A stretch of 64,000 bases of DNA from Dokdonella_A sp044227025 (GCF_044227025.1 NZ_JBGAFX010000001.1:496001-560000); one strand, 5' to 3'. Positions 8,380-17,852 are shown, counted from the stretch's first letter. Program-made: numbers and translations. The notes: generated from the letters alone by a model not told the origin.

Positions 8380-9323
8380 GCGGCCACCTTCGCGGCATCG
8401 GTCGTGCCGGTCTCGACCAGGCGCACGAACAGTTCCTCGAGCCGGTTCGCCTTGTTGCGCATCGAGCGCACCGCGATGCCATGTGCGGTCAGCGCGGCGA
8501 ACATCGAATTGAGGTCGTGCTCGCGCGACATCTCCGCTTCGAGCGTGACGTCGTCGATGCGCGTGAAGCGCACGCCGGGTACGTCCGGCAGCGCGTCGAC
8601 CGGCCGTTCGAGGTCGAGCACGAAGGTCTCGACGTCGAGCCGCGACAGCAGCGCCTTCATGGTCGTGTTCTCGATGATCCGGCCCTTGTCGATGATCGCG
8701 ATGTTGCGGCAGAGCTGCTCGGCTTCCTCGAGGTAGTGCGTGGTCAGGATAACGGTGGTGCCGGCCGCGTTGATCGCGCTGATGAACTTCCACATCGAGC
8801 GGCGGATCTCGATGTCGACGCCGGCAGTCGGTTCGTCGAGGATCAGCAGCCGCGGCTCGCTCATCATTGCGCGGGCGATCATCAGGCGCCGCTTCATGCC
8901 GCCGGAGAGAGCGCGCGCGACGCCGAACGCCTTGTCCCACAGTTGCAGCTGTTTGAGGTATTTCTCGGCGCGTCGCGCCGCTTCCGCGCGCGGAATGCCG
9001 TAGAAGCCGGCCTGGTTCACGCAGATGTCGAACGGCTTCTCGAACATGTTGAAGTTGATCTCCTGCGGCACCAGGCCGATCAGGCGCATCGCGGCGCTGC
9101 GCTGCTCGCGAATCGACACGCCGAAGATGCGCGCGTCGCCGCTGCTCGCGTTGACCAGCGAGGAGAGGATGCCGATCAGGGTCGACTTGCCGGCGCCGTT
9201 CGGGCCGAGCAGGGCGAAGAAATCGCCGGGCTGGACACTCAGCGAGATGCCCTTGAGCGCCTCGACGCCGTTCGCGTAGGTCTTCTTGAGCTCGACGACA
9301 TCGAGCGCGGGGATCGTGGTCAT
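8376..9323 (-). CDS. yadG: ABC transporter ATPase (YadG-like)
   Basis: 315 aa ATPase. Walker A is GPNGAGKST, the Q-loop is in LVPQEINFN, the signature is LSGGMKRR, Walker B is LLILDEPTAG, and the switch histidine is in TTHYLEEAE. The distinctive NFNMFEKPFDICVNQAGFYGI block and the MWKFISAINAAGTTVILTTHY segment match YadG closely. A roughly 90-residue C-terminal extension follows the nucleotide-binding domain, as in E. coli YadG (308 aa). It energises the permease encoded by the overlapping downstream gene. It is divergent from the ferredoxin reductase gene, with an 87-bp gap between the start codons. Confidence 0.92.
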   Translation of the reverse strand: MTTIPALDVVELKKTYANGVEALKGISLSVQPGDFFALLGPNGAGKSTLIGILSSLVNASSGDARIFGVSIREQRSAAMRLIGLVPQEINFNMFEKPFDICVNQAGFYGIPRAEAARRAEKYLKQLQLWDKAFGVARALSGGMKRRLMIARAMMSEPRLLILDEPTAGVDIEIRRSMWKFISAINAAGTTVILTTHYLEEAEQLCRNIAIIDKGRIIENTTMKALLSRLDVETFVLDLERPVDALPDVPGVRFTRIDDVTLEAEMSREHDLNSMFAALTAHGIAVRSMRNKANRLEELFVRLVETGTTDAAKVAA

Positions 9324-9410
9324 GGGGGCCTTGTTTTCCCGCTGTCAGGGTCGTCGCGCGGCTGCCTGCTAGTATAGCGGGCCGTTTTGCCGCCCCTACC
9401 TGCTGCCTCG

Positions 9411-10154
9411 ATGGAACATTTCAAGCTCCGCCTCGCCGCCAGCCACATGCTCGCTCCCTCGGTCCGCCACCTCGCGTTCGAGCGCGACGACGGCGCGCCG
9501 TTCGCATTCGTGCCGGGCCAGTTCATCCAGATCCATTTCCACTACGCCGACGGCAAGCCGACCAAGCGCAGCTACTCGGTCGGCACCGTCGGCGACGGCA
9601 GCAGTCCGGTGCAGCGCATCGAGATCGCCGTGTCGTATGTCGACGGCGGCGCGGCGACCGAACTGCTGTCCAGGCTCGACGAGGGCGGCACGATCGATGC
9701 GAGCGGTCCGTACGGGCGCTTCTGCCTGATGGATGCCGACACCAATGCGCGTTATCTGCTGGTCGCGACCGGCACCGGCGTCACGCCTTACCGCGCGATG
9801 CTGCCGCAGATCCGCAAACTGACGCAGTCACGCGGCTGCACGTTCGCGCTCGTCTACGGCGCGCGCAACGAAACCGAGCTGCTCTACGGCGAGGAATTCG
9901 AGGCGTTCGCGCGTGAAGTCCCCGGCTTCACGTTCCACCCCTGCCTCAGCCGCACGCCGCGCGCGGTGCCGCGTCCGCACGATCGCCACGGCCGCGCGCA
10001 GGTCGCGCTCGGCGAACTCGGCCCGAATGCGGCGAGCGACATCGCGTACCTGTGCGGCAACCCGAACATGGTCGACGAGGCGTTCGCGCAGCTGAAGGAG
10101 GCCGGCTTGCCGGTGCCGCATATCCGCCGCGAGAAATACGTTTCCTCGCGCTGA
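9411..10154 (+). CDS. fpr: Ferredoxin--NADP reductase
   Basis: 247 aa flavoprotein. The FAD-binding RSYS motif is at residues 53-56, followed by the flavin phosphate segment ASGPYGRFCL. The NADP-binding half carries LLVATGTGVTPYRAML, ALVYGARNETELLY and the C-terminal CGNPNMVDEAF. Size and order match the bacterial Fpr/plant-type FNR subfamily that returns electrons between NADPH and ferredoxin or flavodoxin in the cytosol. ATG 9411 is preferred over a TTG at 9387. TATAGC near 9374 may be the -10 box. The gene is single and converges on the chaperone-usher operon. Confidence 0.92.
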   Translation: MEHFKLRLAASHMLAPSVRHLAFERDDGAPFAFVPGQFIQIHFHYADGKPTKRSYSVGTVGDGSSPVQRIEIAVSYVDGGAATELLSRLDEGGTIDASGPYGRFCLMDADTNARYLLVATGTGVTPYRAMLPQIRKLTQSRGCTFALVYGARNETELLYGEEFEAFAREVPGFTFHPCLSRTPRAVPRPHDRHGRAQVALGELGPNAASDIAYLCGNPNMVDEAFAQLKEAGLPVPHIRREKYVSSR

Positions 10155-10206
10155 GCCTCGGTCGGGCTTTCGGATCCGCGCGCGTCCGCGCGAATACTCG
10201 TCAAGG

Positions 10207-11049
10207 TCAATGCGCGCGCAGCGCCCGTTTCCCGGCGATCGTATCGAACCCGTTGGCGAAGAGGACGTCGCTGCCGAGCGATCCCGGCGGGAAGCGCGGG
10301 TCGAACAGGCAGATCGCCCCCGGCGCGGGAATTGGCTGAGCGCCGCCGCAGCGCGCCGCCGCACCGCGGGCGTTCGCCGGATCCTGCACGCCCACCGTCG
10401 CGTGCGCACCGGCGGAAGGATCGAGCGAGCGATACTGCAGCGCGATCTCCCAGCTCGTGTGGTAGAGCACGGCCTGCATCGCGAGACCGCCTGCGGCCGG
10501 CGTGCCCCAGCCGTCCCAGTCGACGACCGTGCACGCTTCCAGAGCACCGGAATCGCTCGCGCGCGGACATTGCGCGAAGTACTGCGTACGCATGTCGCCG
10601 CTGCCGATGTCGCCGCTGAGGTCGTCGTGGTAGACGTAGATGCGCGCCTGCGCGGCCGGACCGTTCACGCCGATCGCCGGCAGCGGGCAGGCGCTGCGGT
10701 AGTCGGCGCCGTTCTCGCTCGCGACGCTGCCCGCTGCAGCGAGATAGCCATTGCTTGAAGCGACCAGCGTGCCGAGCGGGATGCCGAACAGCTCGAACGG
10801 TGCTGCCAGCGGAACCACCGCGGCGCCTTCGTCGCGGGCGCTGTAGTCGCCGCTCGCCGCGGTCAACGCCAGCGGTGCGGAGGCGCCGATGTCGATCGCC
10901 TGCATCGGGCATTGCGCGCCGAGCGAATCGTGGAAGGTGTAACCGTACGGGTCGACGCCGGTCGATGGCGTGCGCTGTGCCAGCGCGACGGAGCCGACGA
11001 ACGCGAACGCAACGGGCAGCAGACGGAGGGCGCAAGCAGACCTGTTCAT
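10207..11049 (-). CDS. Secreted protein, last gene of the chaperone-usher operon
   Basis: 280 aa, family not recognised. A signal peptide (MNRSACALRLLPVAFAFVGSVALA) is followed by a beta-rich mature region with several Cys pairs (QCPMQ, RSACP, AQCPRAS, EACTV, ARCGG, AICLF). Near the C-terminus is SDVLFANGFD; I recall similar (I/L)FxxGF(E/D) tails on secreted proteins of this order, but could not check this. The start codon lies eight bases after the stop of the preceding gene, so the two are probably coupled. Candidate roles are a surface-structure tip or an accessory secreted factor. This is inference from position only. Confidence 0.7.
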   Translation of the reverse strand: MNRSACALRLLPVAFAFVGSVALAQRTPSTGVDPYGYTFHDSLGAQCPMQAIDIGASAPLALTAASGDYSARDEGAAVVPLAAPFELFGIPLGTLVASSNGYLAAAGSVASENGADYRSACPLPAIGVNGPAAQARIYVYHDDLSGDIGSGDMRTQYFAQCPRASDSGALEACTVVDWDGWGTPAAGGLAMQAVLYHTSWEIALQYRSLDPSAGAHATVGVQDPANARGAAARCGGAQPIPAPGAICLFDPRFPPGSLGSDVLFANGFDTIAGKRALRAH

Positions 11050-11057
11050 GATCGTTC

Positions 11058-13010
11058 TCACTGGCCGCGGGCCTGGAAGAGTTCGGGATTGGTGTCGGCG
11101 TTGGTATCGAGGAAATCGAAGTCCGAGTAGAACGTCACGACAGGAACGGCCGCATCCAGTCCGATCCGCGCGCCGGTGATCAGCTGCGGGCTGCCGAACA
11201 GCGAAGCGAAGCCCTGGCCGACCGGCGTCAGCGTCGCGGTGGTGCCGCTGATCGTCGCGTAGCCGACCTCGGCGAAATTGGTGTTGATGTCGAGGCGCTC
11301 GTAGGCGAGGCGCGCGCTCGTGGTGTTTCCCGATGCGTACACGTCGAGGAACAGGTTGCTGGTCGCGGTCGTCGTCAACTGCGCATTGGTGCCGGAACCG
11401 TTGGTGTCGTAGCGCCAGATTTCCGAATGGCCGGTGCCGGTGTCGAAGCGCAGGTGGAACAGGTAGCGTCCGCTCGTGTCGAGACTGGGGCTGACCGCCA
11501 GCACGGTGGCGGCGCCGGGTACCTGCTTGAACGATGCCGTTCCGGTCAAGGTGGTGTCGTGGCGGAACACGAGGCGGTTGCCGGCACTGTTGTTGCCGCC
11601 GCCGAGCGGGTTGCAGGTGGAGTCGAACGCGAGGTACTGACCGTTGCCGCTGCGGTTCATGCGCGGATTGTTCGCGGTGCACGTGCCGGCGTCGGTGAGC
11701 GGAGCCTTCACCGTCCAGGTCGAACCGGCCAGCGTCGCATAGACGATGCGCTTGACGCCGTTCGCGGCGCCGGTGAGCGCTGCGCACTCCGATTCCCACG
11801 CGATGCGCGATCCGTCGGTGCTGATCGAAGGATTCACGTTGTCGAGCGCGTACTGCCCGCCGCTGTCGCAATTGCTGGTCGCGGTCACGCTCGAGAGGGT
11901 GCCGGTGGAACGGTCGTAGCGGTAGATCTGCGCACTCGCGCTGCTGCTCAGGCGGGCCGAGATCGCCACGTAGCGGCCTTTGAACGTGGCGTCGGTCGCG
12001 CCGGACAGCGCCACGCTGTCGACGCTGCCGGTCGCGTCGACGATCAGCGACGTCGCGCGCGCGAACGCCGAACCGTTCCACAGGTACACCTGGGTGAGCA
12101 GGTTCGGATTGTCGCCGGTGAGATTCGCTTCGGAAATGAATGCGGCATTCGTGCCGGTGTCGTCGACCGACGGTTTGCTGTTGGTGACCGGTCGCACGAT
12201 GATCGTGCCGTTCTTCAGCGTCACGTCCTGCCCGCCGGTATTGGTCAGCTGGCGCACCGCGTCGGTGATCGTCGCGTCGCAGGCACTGCCGACGCGCACG
12301 TTGTCGAGCAGCAGGGCCGAGTCGAAGCCGTTGTCGTTCTGGTCGAGTACGGCGTAGCGCAACGTGACATTGCTGCCCGCAGCCAGCGCGGAAGGCAGCG
12401 GCACGCATACGTGCTGCCATGCACCCATGCCGAAGCGCAGCACGGTGCCGGTGACGGCGGCAGGACCGCTCACGGTCCAGTCGCGCTGGGTCAGGCCGGT
12501 GCAGGGCGCGTTCGGGAAATTCGAGTAGCTGCTGCTGTTCGCCTTGCACGAGCTGCCGGACCAGATGCGCGTGCCGTTCGCCTGCAGATCGAACAGGTCG
12601 TCGAAATTGTCGCCCTGGTCCTGCTCGCTGCTCGGGTAGTTCCAGTCGAAGCTGACGACGCCCGGCGCCGCGGGCAGCACGAACGTCTGGCTGAGCGTGG
12701 CGAGGTCGTAGTCGGAGGTGGTGTTGCCGTCGTAGAGCTGCGCCGCGCCATTGCGGTTGCCCGGGCCGCTCGAGACGATCGCGAACCAGTTCGTCGCCGG
12801 TTCGCCCGGCGGCTGCGGCACCACGGTGCCCGCCGGCAGGGTCGCGATGTTGCTCGCGCGGATTGCCGCGGCTGCATTGGTTCCCCCCGTGGTCCAGCCG
12901 CCAAGCGTGCCCGTTTCGAAATTGCCGTTGACGAGGACCTGGGCCTGGACCGCCGTGCTGCCGGCGAGCGCCGCGAAGGCGAACAATGCGAGGGTGCGTG
13001 GAGTATTCAT
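11058..13010 (-). CDS. Secreted beta-rich protein with TolB-like repeats, 650 aa
   Basis: A signal peptide (MNTPRTLALFAFAALAGSTAVQA) precedes a lectin-like N-terminal domain beginning VLVNGNFETGTLGGW, the usual opening of carbohydrate-binding jelly-roll domains of exported proteins. From about residue 250 there are repeated blade-like blocks (NPSISTDGSRIAWESEC, NPRMNRSGNGQYLAFDSTC, SPSLDTSGRYLFHLRFD) resembling TolB/PD40 beta-propeller repeats. Its ATG overlaps the usher stop codon by four bases, so it is translated with the usher. A large secreted adhesin or tip component encoded after the usher is plausible, but no close family is recognised. Confidence 0.75.
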   Translation of the reverse strand: MNTPRTLALFAFAALAGSTAVQAQVLVNGNFETGTLGGWTTGGTNAAAAIRASNIATLPAGTVVPQPPGEPATNWFAIVSSGPGNRNGAAQLYDGNTTSDYDLATLSQTFVLPAAPGVVSFDWNYPSSEQDQGDNFDDLFDLQANGTRIWSGSSCKANSSSYSNFPNAPCTGLTQRDWTVSGPAAVTGTVLRFGMGAWQHVCVPLPSALAAGSNVTLRYAVLDQNDNGFDSALLLDNVRVGSACDATITDAVRQLTNTGGQDVTLKNGTIIVRPVTNSKPSVDDTGTNAAFISEANLTGDNPNLLTQVYLWNGSAFARATSLIVDATGSVDSVALSGATDATFKGRYVAISARLSSSASAQIYRYDRSTGTLSSVTATSNCDSGGQYALDNVNPSISTDGSRIAWESECAALTGAANGVKRIVYATLAGSTWTVKAPLTDAGTCTANNPRMNRSGNGQYLAFDSTCNPLGGGNNSAGNRLVFRHDTTLTGTASFKQVPGAATVLAVSPSLDTSGRYLFHLRFDTGTGHSEIWRYDTNGSGTNAQLTTTATSNLFLDVYASGNTTSARLAYERLDINTNFAEVGYATISGTTATLTPVGQGFASLFGSPQLITGARIGLDAAVPVVTFYSDFDFLDTNADTNPELFQARGQ

Positions 13011-15595
13011 GGCGACGGACCTTGCTCCTGATGGCCTGCGATCAGGTCCTGTCCGAACAGGAAGCGATCGCGCAACGTGAATGTGCGCGTGACCGGCATG
13101 GCGGCCACCATGCTGGAAACCCGGTAGGAAGCGGGCGGCAGGCCGTCGACGCGATAGTAGCCCCAGCCGTCCGTGTGGGTTTCAGCAAGAACCTTGCCGG
13201 TCGCATCGGCGACGGCAACCGGCGCATTCGCGCACGGACGCCCCGCCGCGTCGGCCACGCGGCCGGCGATGCCGAGGCTCAGGCTCACCGGGAAATCGAT
13301 GCGCGTTACCGCGCCTGCCTTGACCTCGACGCGGCGCGCGCGATTGCTCGGCTGGTACTCGAGCGGGAGTTTTTCCGTGTCCAGCTCCAGCGTGTAGATG
13401 CCGGGTGCGAGGTCGGCCAGGTAGAAGCGGCCGTTCGCGTCCACTTCGCCACGGATGTGGCCATCGACGAGGATGCCGGTGCCGGCCACGCGTGCCGCAT
13501 CGAATGCGCCGCCGGGGATGGCGATGCGGCCGGAGATTCCGCCGACGTTGAGCAGTTCCGGTCGAAACGACCCGCGCGCGATGCCTGATGGCGTGATCGC
13601 GAAATCGGCGACGAGGGCGAGGGTCAGCACCGCGCCAGGATCGGGTTGCGTGTTGCGCATGAGCGGATCGTCCAGATATTGCGCGTGCAACGACAGACCC
13701 GGGTAGATCTCGCCGGCGGCATCGAGCAGAAAACCCGTACGCCCTTTGCCGGCGAGCAGTCCTGCCGACCAGCCGATGCGACGGCCGCCGATTCCCCAGC
13801 CGTCGGCAACGAGCGCCGAACGATGGCCGAGCTTGCTGTCTTCGGTGAGCATCGCGCGAATGCCGTAGCCGCGCGCGTAGCGGTGTTCGACCTCGAGATC
13901 GGTGCGCGGGTTGTAACGCGTCACCGCGACACGCCAGTCCGGTCGCGGCGCCCAGTTGGCGTAAAAGGTGTAGTGGCCGTCGAAATCGGGTCGCGCGCTG
14001 ACTCCGATGTTCGGATTCGGTTGCCACGCCACCGCCGGCTTCACGAAATCGACCGGCGCGGTGGACGAATCGCGATAGTGCCGGCCGACCAGCGACGCGC
14101 GCAGGCTCGAGCCGAATGCCCATCCGGCTTCGGCGTTGTAGTCCTCGCGGGGCGCCGAATCCGCGGTCAGGAAGCCGGCGTCGAAGTGCTGGAAATTCGC
14201 ACGCCAGAATGCGTGGCCGCGCGCGCCGTCGCCAAATACCTGCCAGGCATTGCCGTCTTCTCCCTGCGCGGCGAACGCGGCCCACGTGCCGAATCCCGGC
14301 AGAGCCGTAGCCGCACCTGCCATCGCATTGCGGTGATCGCCGACGGCCTGCAGTGCCACGAGGGCCGTGAAGTTGTTGGTGATGCCCTGCCGCCACTGGT
14401 AGAAACCGGCCGGCTGGCTTGCTTCGGTCGAATTCGGATCGAGCGGATTGGCGGTGCTGCCGAGCCCCGCCTGCTGCAGCCAGGTGCCGGCCGGCAGCAT
14501 CTGGTCTGCCGCCTGCGCGTTGACTTCCTCGACGCGCAGCGGCACGTCGGGATGGCCGCGTTCGTACACCGCGATCTCCAGCTGGCCGCTCAGCACCTGG
14601 TCGGTGAACTCGTAGCTGCCGTCGAGCCGGATGGTCGTACGCGCGATGACCTGTCCGCTGCGGCGCAGCTCGGCGATGCCGCCAGGCGGACCCTTGCCGC
14701 GCACGCTCCGTGGCGCGTCGAAGCGGCTCGCCGCGAGTTCGCCGTAGCCGAGCGTGGGACCGAACGCGATCGAAGGACGATTGCTCGCCGCGAGCTGCGC
14801 ACCGGTCAGGTAGAACGTCGGCAGCAGTGAGTTGAGGCTGACGATCTGGCGGCCGAGCAGCCAGCGACGGTCACCCGAGCCGGTCACCCAGGACCACGTG
14901 TCGAAGCGGCGGGTCTGCTCCAGGTCGTCGTTGTAGCGGGCGCGCCAATAGCCCGATCCGAGCGCGCCGCCGAGGTCGGTGGTCATGAACGCATGGTGGT
15001 CGTTGTCGTCGCGCGTGAAATCGATTTCGCTGCGCACCTGGGAAACGCTGGCGAAGGGGGCGCGGATGTCGGCGGCGGCGACCGGTGCGCCGTTGGCGGC
15101 CTCGCGTTGCTTCGCCTCGGGCAGGTTCCAACTCGTGTCGATGCGCAGGGCGTATTCGGATGCATCGAAGCGCACGTCGCTCGCGAATGCCTTCGACAGC
15201 GTGGCCGTGTCGACGTAGATGTAACCCTGCACTTCGTGCAGGTTCGCCGGCGCGAGCACGGCGGTGCCGATCGGCGTTTCGACGCGATAGCCCTCGCCGT
15301 CGTGTTCGGCCTTCAGCGACAGTGCGTTCAACAGGTATTCGAGCGCGACCAGTGCTTCGCCATCCGGCTGAACGATGATCGGGATGCCGCTGTTCAACTC
15401 GCGGCCGTTCAACTGCGCGACGGCCAGTTGCGGCGCCGCTTGCGTGCTTACGCCGCGACTCGACCCGGCTTCACCCTGGTAGGGCGACATCGGCCCGAGG
15501 GGATCGGGGCCATCCGCGACTGCCGCGATCGGCCACGCGCACAGCGTGGCGAGGACCAAGGCGTGGACTTCGAGCTGGATGCGAGCCGACGCCAT
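13007..15595 (-). CDS. Divergent fimbrial usher-like outer-membrane protein
   Basis: 862 aa with a signal peptide (MASARIQLEVHALVLATLCAWPIAAVA). About 90-200 is a PapC_N-like region (ELNSGIPIIVQPDGEALVALEYLL). A long aromatic-rich, beta-barrel-like body follows (RRWLLGRQIVSLNSLLPTFYLTGAQ, RSVRGKGPPGGIAELRRSGQVIARTT), the last resembling the usher plug border. The C-terminus is unusual: two carboxypeptidase-regulatory/CNA-B-like domains (VDGHIRGEVDANGRFYLADLAPGIYTLEL and ISLGIAGRV...TDGWGYYRVDGLP). Length fits ushers, and its gene follows the chaperone gene by 15 bases. It would secrete and assemble chaperone-bound subunits at the outer membrane. The assignment is by architecture and context, not by a strong motif. 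Confidence 0.75.
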   Translation of the reverse strand: MASARIQLEVHALVLATLCAWPIAAVADGPDPLGPMSPYQGEAGSSRGVSTQAAPQLAVAQLNGRELNSGIPIIVQPDGEALVALEYLLNALSLKAEHDGEGYRVETPIGTAVLAPANLHEVQGYIYVDTATLSKAFASDVRFDASEYALRIDTSWNLPEAKQREAANGAPVAAADIRAPFASVSQVRSEIDFTRDDNDHHAFMTTDLGGALGSGYWRARYNDDLEQTRRFDTWSWVTGSGDRRWLLGRQIVSLNSLLPTFYLTGAQLAASNRPSIAFGPTLGYGELAASRFDAPRSVRGKGPPGGIAELRRSGQVIARTTIRLDGSYEFTDQVLSGQLEIAVYERGHPDVPLRVEEVNAQAADQMLPAGTWLQQAGLGSTANPLDPNSTEASQPAGFYQWRQGITNNFTALVALQAVGDHRNAMAGAATALPGFGTWAAFAAQGEDGNAWQVFGDGARGHAFWRANFQHFDAGFLTADSAPREDYNAEAGWAFGSSLRASLVGRHYRDSSTAPVDFVKPAVAWQPNPNIGVSARPDFDGHYTFYANWAPRPDWRVAVTRYNPRTDLEVEHRYARGYGIRAMLTEDSKLGHRSALVADGWGIGGRRIGWSAGLLAGKGRTGFLLDAAGEIYPGLSLHAQYLDDPLMRNTQPDPGAVLTLALVADFAITPSGIARGSFRPELLNVGGISGRIAIPGGAFDAARVAGTGILVDGHIRGEVDANGRFYLADLAPGIYTLELDTEKLPLEYQPSNRARRVEVKAGAVTRIDFPVSLSLGIAGRVADAAGRPCANAPVAVADATGKVLAETHTDGWGYYRVDGLPPASYRVSSMVAAMPVTRTFTLRDRFLFGQDLIAGHQEQGPSP

Positions 15596-15610
15596 CGATG
15601 CGCGCGATCG

Positions 15611-16459
15611 TCAGTTGCCGGCGACGGCCGTGAGGTCCGCCTGCGTGTCGATGGCGGCTTTTCCGAACTGGCCGTTGAAGGCGACCACGTAGCGCCCGGG
15701 CGGGAACGCCTTGGCGCGGAAGGTTTCCTTGACCGTGCGCGTGCTGCCGGGCAGCACGGCCGTGGCCGGAATGCGGCCACCCGCCACCGCGCCCGGGGGA
15801 AGCTTCATGTCCGGCAGATCGAGCTTCTCGATCGCGGGTACCTTGCCCTTGCCGGGAAAATCCCTGGCCGGATAGACCACGTACTGGCCGTCGAACCGGG
15901 TGGTGGCATTGCCGGTGGTGGTCACGTTGATGCGAAAGCCGGTGCGGTCGGCGGCGACTGAATTGATCGTGCCGTCATGGATCGCCGGTCCCACATGCAC
16001 GTATACCGCCGCGCCGATGCGGAACCGCGCGCGCAAGGTCGCCGGCGCTTCCTTGGAAGGATCGGTCGGCGCGATTTCGTCGAAATAAACCATTACGCGA
16101 TGTTCGCCCGGTGCGAGCGGCACCGCCGGTCGAATCGCCAGGCGTACGGCCTGCGACTTGCCGGCCGACAGGTCGAATTCGAGCGGATTGATGACCGTCC
16201 AGTGATCGAGCGAGGTTTCGGTGGGCGGAAGCAGGCTGACCTGGTTGTCTTCATCCAGGGTCCAGTTCGCGAGCGACACGCGCACGCGCTTGTCCTCGGT
16301 CATGTAGTTGTAGAGGCGGAACGCATGGGTCTGTGCGCCGTCGTCGAGCGGGATGTCGAGGATCTGCGGGCTGATCGCGACCTGCGCGTGCAGCGCGAAC
16401 GATGCGGCCAGCGCGAGAAGCCCGAACACCCATCGGGTCAAACGGAATGGGCGAGCCAT
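15611..16459 (-). CDS. PapD-like periplasmic pilus chaperone
   Basis: 282 aa with a signal peptide (MARPFRLTRWVFGLLALAASFALHA). The mature N-terminus, VAISPQILDIPLDDGAQTHAFRLYNYMTEDKRVRVSLANWTLD, has the spacing of the first immunoglobulin domain of pilus chaperones, and FDLSAGKSQAVRLAIRPAVPLAPGEHRVMVYFDEI matches the conserved F1-G1 region (the pattern P-x-GE-x-R-V). A second Ig-like domain follows. It would cap the pilin-like subunits encoded upstream and deliver them to the usher. The start has GAAGG upstream; the gap to the preceding stop codon is one base. Confidence 0.85.
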   Translation of the reverse strand: MARPFRLTRWVFGLLALAASFALHAQVAISPQILDIPLDDGAQTHAFRLYNYMTEDKRVRVSLANWTLDEDNQVSLLPPTETSLDHWTVINPLEFDLSAGKSQAVRLAIRPAVPLAPGEHRVMVYFDEIAPTDPSKEAPATLRARFRIGAAVYVHVGPAIHDGTINSVAADRTGFRINVTTTGNATTRFDGQYVVYPARDFPGKGKVPAIEKLDLPDMKLPPGAVAGGRIPATAVLPGSTRTVKETFRAKAFPPGRYVVAFNGQFGKAAIDTQADLTAVAGN

Positions 16460-16460
16460 T

Positions 16461-17045
16461 TCAGGTACCTTCGGCAGTGATGATGAGGCGACCGGAATAG
16501 CTGCCGGCCGCGCGCAGGGTGCGCAGGTCGAACTCCAGCAACACGTCACCCTCGAGGGTCTGCGAGCGCGCATCACTGGCGACGATCCGCGGTGGCTGCG
16601 GAATGACACGCACGGGCAGGGACGCGCCTGGTTTCTCGTCGCTGGAGAGCGCATTGGGCCCGGCCATCGATTCGACGCGCGCGCTGACGCCGGTGCTCGC
16701 CATCGACCGCCCCTGTGGCACCTGCATGCGCCAGGCCTGATGCAAATGGCGCGTGACCGTCAACCGCACGGGCGGAACATTGATCGTGCCGGCGGAGACG
16801 AGTCTGCCGCCGATCGCGACGGCGCGGCGTGTTTCGGGCGCCAGCGGCTGGATCGCACGGTCGGCGATGTCGTCGAGGCGGATCGGGTCGAGGACGATGT
16901 TGGTGGTTGTCACGGTCAACTGCGACGTGCCGCTGCCGAACGCGAATGGCGCCGCAGGCACGCTGCCTGCGGCGGCCACCTGCGTTGCCAGCATGCCGGC
17001 CAGTGCGAGCAGCACCGGCCGGGCATGGACTGCGCATGCGTGCAT
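16461..17045 (-). CDS. Secreted protein, probable second structural subunit of the chaperone-usher system
   Basis: 194 aa, family not recognised. A signal peptide (ARPVLLALAGMLATQVAAAG) is followed by an all-beta-looking chain without Cys after the signal, alternating hydrophobic and polar residues (TSQLTVTTTNIVLDPIRL, PPRIVASDARSQTLEGDVLLEFDLRTLRAAGSYSGRLIITAEGT). The last 45 residues look like a fimbrial beta-sandwich end (GDVLLEFDLR...GSYSGRLIITA). It lies between the pilin-like and chaperone genes, one base from the chaperone gene. It may be a minor pilin or adaptor; this is inferred from position and composition. Confidence 0.7.
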   Translation of the reverse strand: MHACAVHARPVLLALAGMLATQVAAAGSVPAAPFAFGSGTSQLTVTTTNIVLDPIRLDDIADRAIQPLAPETRRAVAIGGRLVSAGTINVPPVRLTVTRHLHQAWRMQVPQGRSMASTGVSARVESMAGPNALSSDEKPGASLPVRVIPQPPRIVASDARSQTLEGDVLLEFDLRTLRAAGSYSGRLIITAEGT

Positions 17046-17065
17046 GGCGGTCGTCGCCTGCACGA

Positions 17066-17737
17066 TCAGGTCGCGGTGACCGCGATCGTGTACTGCTGCG
17101 CGCCTGCGCCGGTGTAGGTGCCGGTCTTGGTCGCATTGGTCAGGTTCAGCGACAGGATCACGCTGCCCGAGATCGGATTGGCCAGACCGGGGTCGGCGAA
17201 CGCCGGGGTCGAGGCCGGGCTCGCGACGAGGGCGGGTGCCGCAACGCCGGTACCGACGCCGATCAGCGGGTTCAGCACGATCGTGCCGCCGGCGGGATTG
17301 GTCAGGGTCGTGTTGGTACCGAGCGTTGCCGTGACGACGGTCGTCGCGTTGGCGCCGCCGATCGCGCGCACTGCCCACACATTGGTCAGCAGCAGCGGCA
17401 TCGCCGCCGGTGTGCCACCCGGAGCCGGCGTGGTCGCGATCGCGAACGGCGCGGTCAGCGTGCCGGCGGCGTAGGTTGCGGTGACCGACTGCGCGGTGGC
17501 GTCGCCGCAATTGTAGGTACCTGCCGGACCGCCGGCCACGCACGGCGGGGCGACGGAGGCAGCGAGGGTCGAGGCGTCGACCGTGACGTTCAGCGTCGCG
17601 TCGTAGTAGAGGATCGTGATGCCGCTGGTGATCGCAACGCTGACGGCGACATCGCCGGTCGCGGCCATCGAGGCGTGGGGGGCAGCGATCGCGCCGCCCA
17701 TGATCAGCGCGAGGGCGCCGGCGAGTTTGATATTCAC
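17066..17737 (-). CDS. Pilin-like major subunit of the chaperone-usher operon
   Basis: 223 aa, GTG start at 17737 with GGAG nine bases upstream. The signal peptide is VNIKLAGALALIMGGAIAAPHASMA. The mature protein is rich in Ala, Thr, Val and Gly, has almost no charged residues and a single Cys pair (PPCVAGGPAGTYNCGD), as expected for a stable fimbrial subunit. It ends TKTGTYTGAGAQQYTIAVTAT: the GTYxG...YTxxVxxT ending is like that of DUF4402/spore-coat-U-type subunits. It is the first gene of the six-gene leftward operon, with a CRP-like site about 116 bp upstream. Confidence 0.75.
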   Translation of the reverse strand: MNIKLAGALALIMGGAIAAPHASMAATGDVAVSVAITSGITILYYDATLNVTVDASTLAASVAPPCVAGGPAGTYNCGDATAQSVTATYAAGTLTAPFAIATTPAPGGTPAAMPLLLTNVWAVRAIGGANATTVVTATLGTNTTLTNPAGGTIVLNPLIGVGTGVAAPALVASPASTPAFADPGLANPISGSVILSLNLTNATKTGTYTGAGAQQYTIAVTAT

Positions 17738-17852
17738 TTTTCAGTTCTCCAGGAATGTCCGATTGGACGACGTACCCGCATCAGGCGAAATCGAGGCCGG
17801 TGGGCTTCGTCGACGAGCGCAGGCTGCATGGGCCGAAAGCAAAGCCCGTGCC

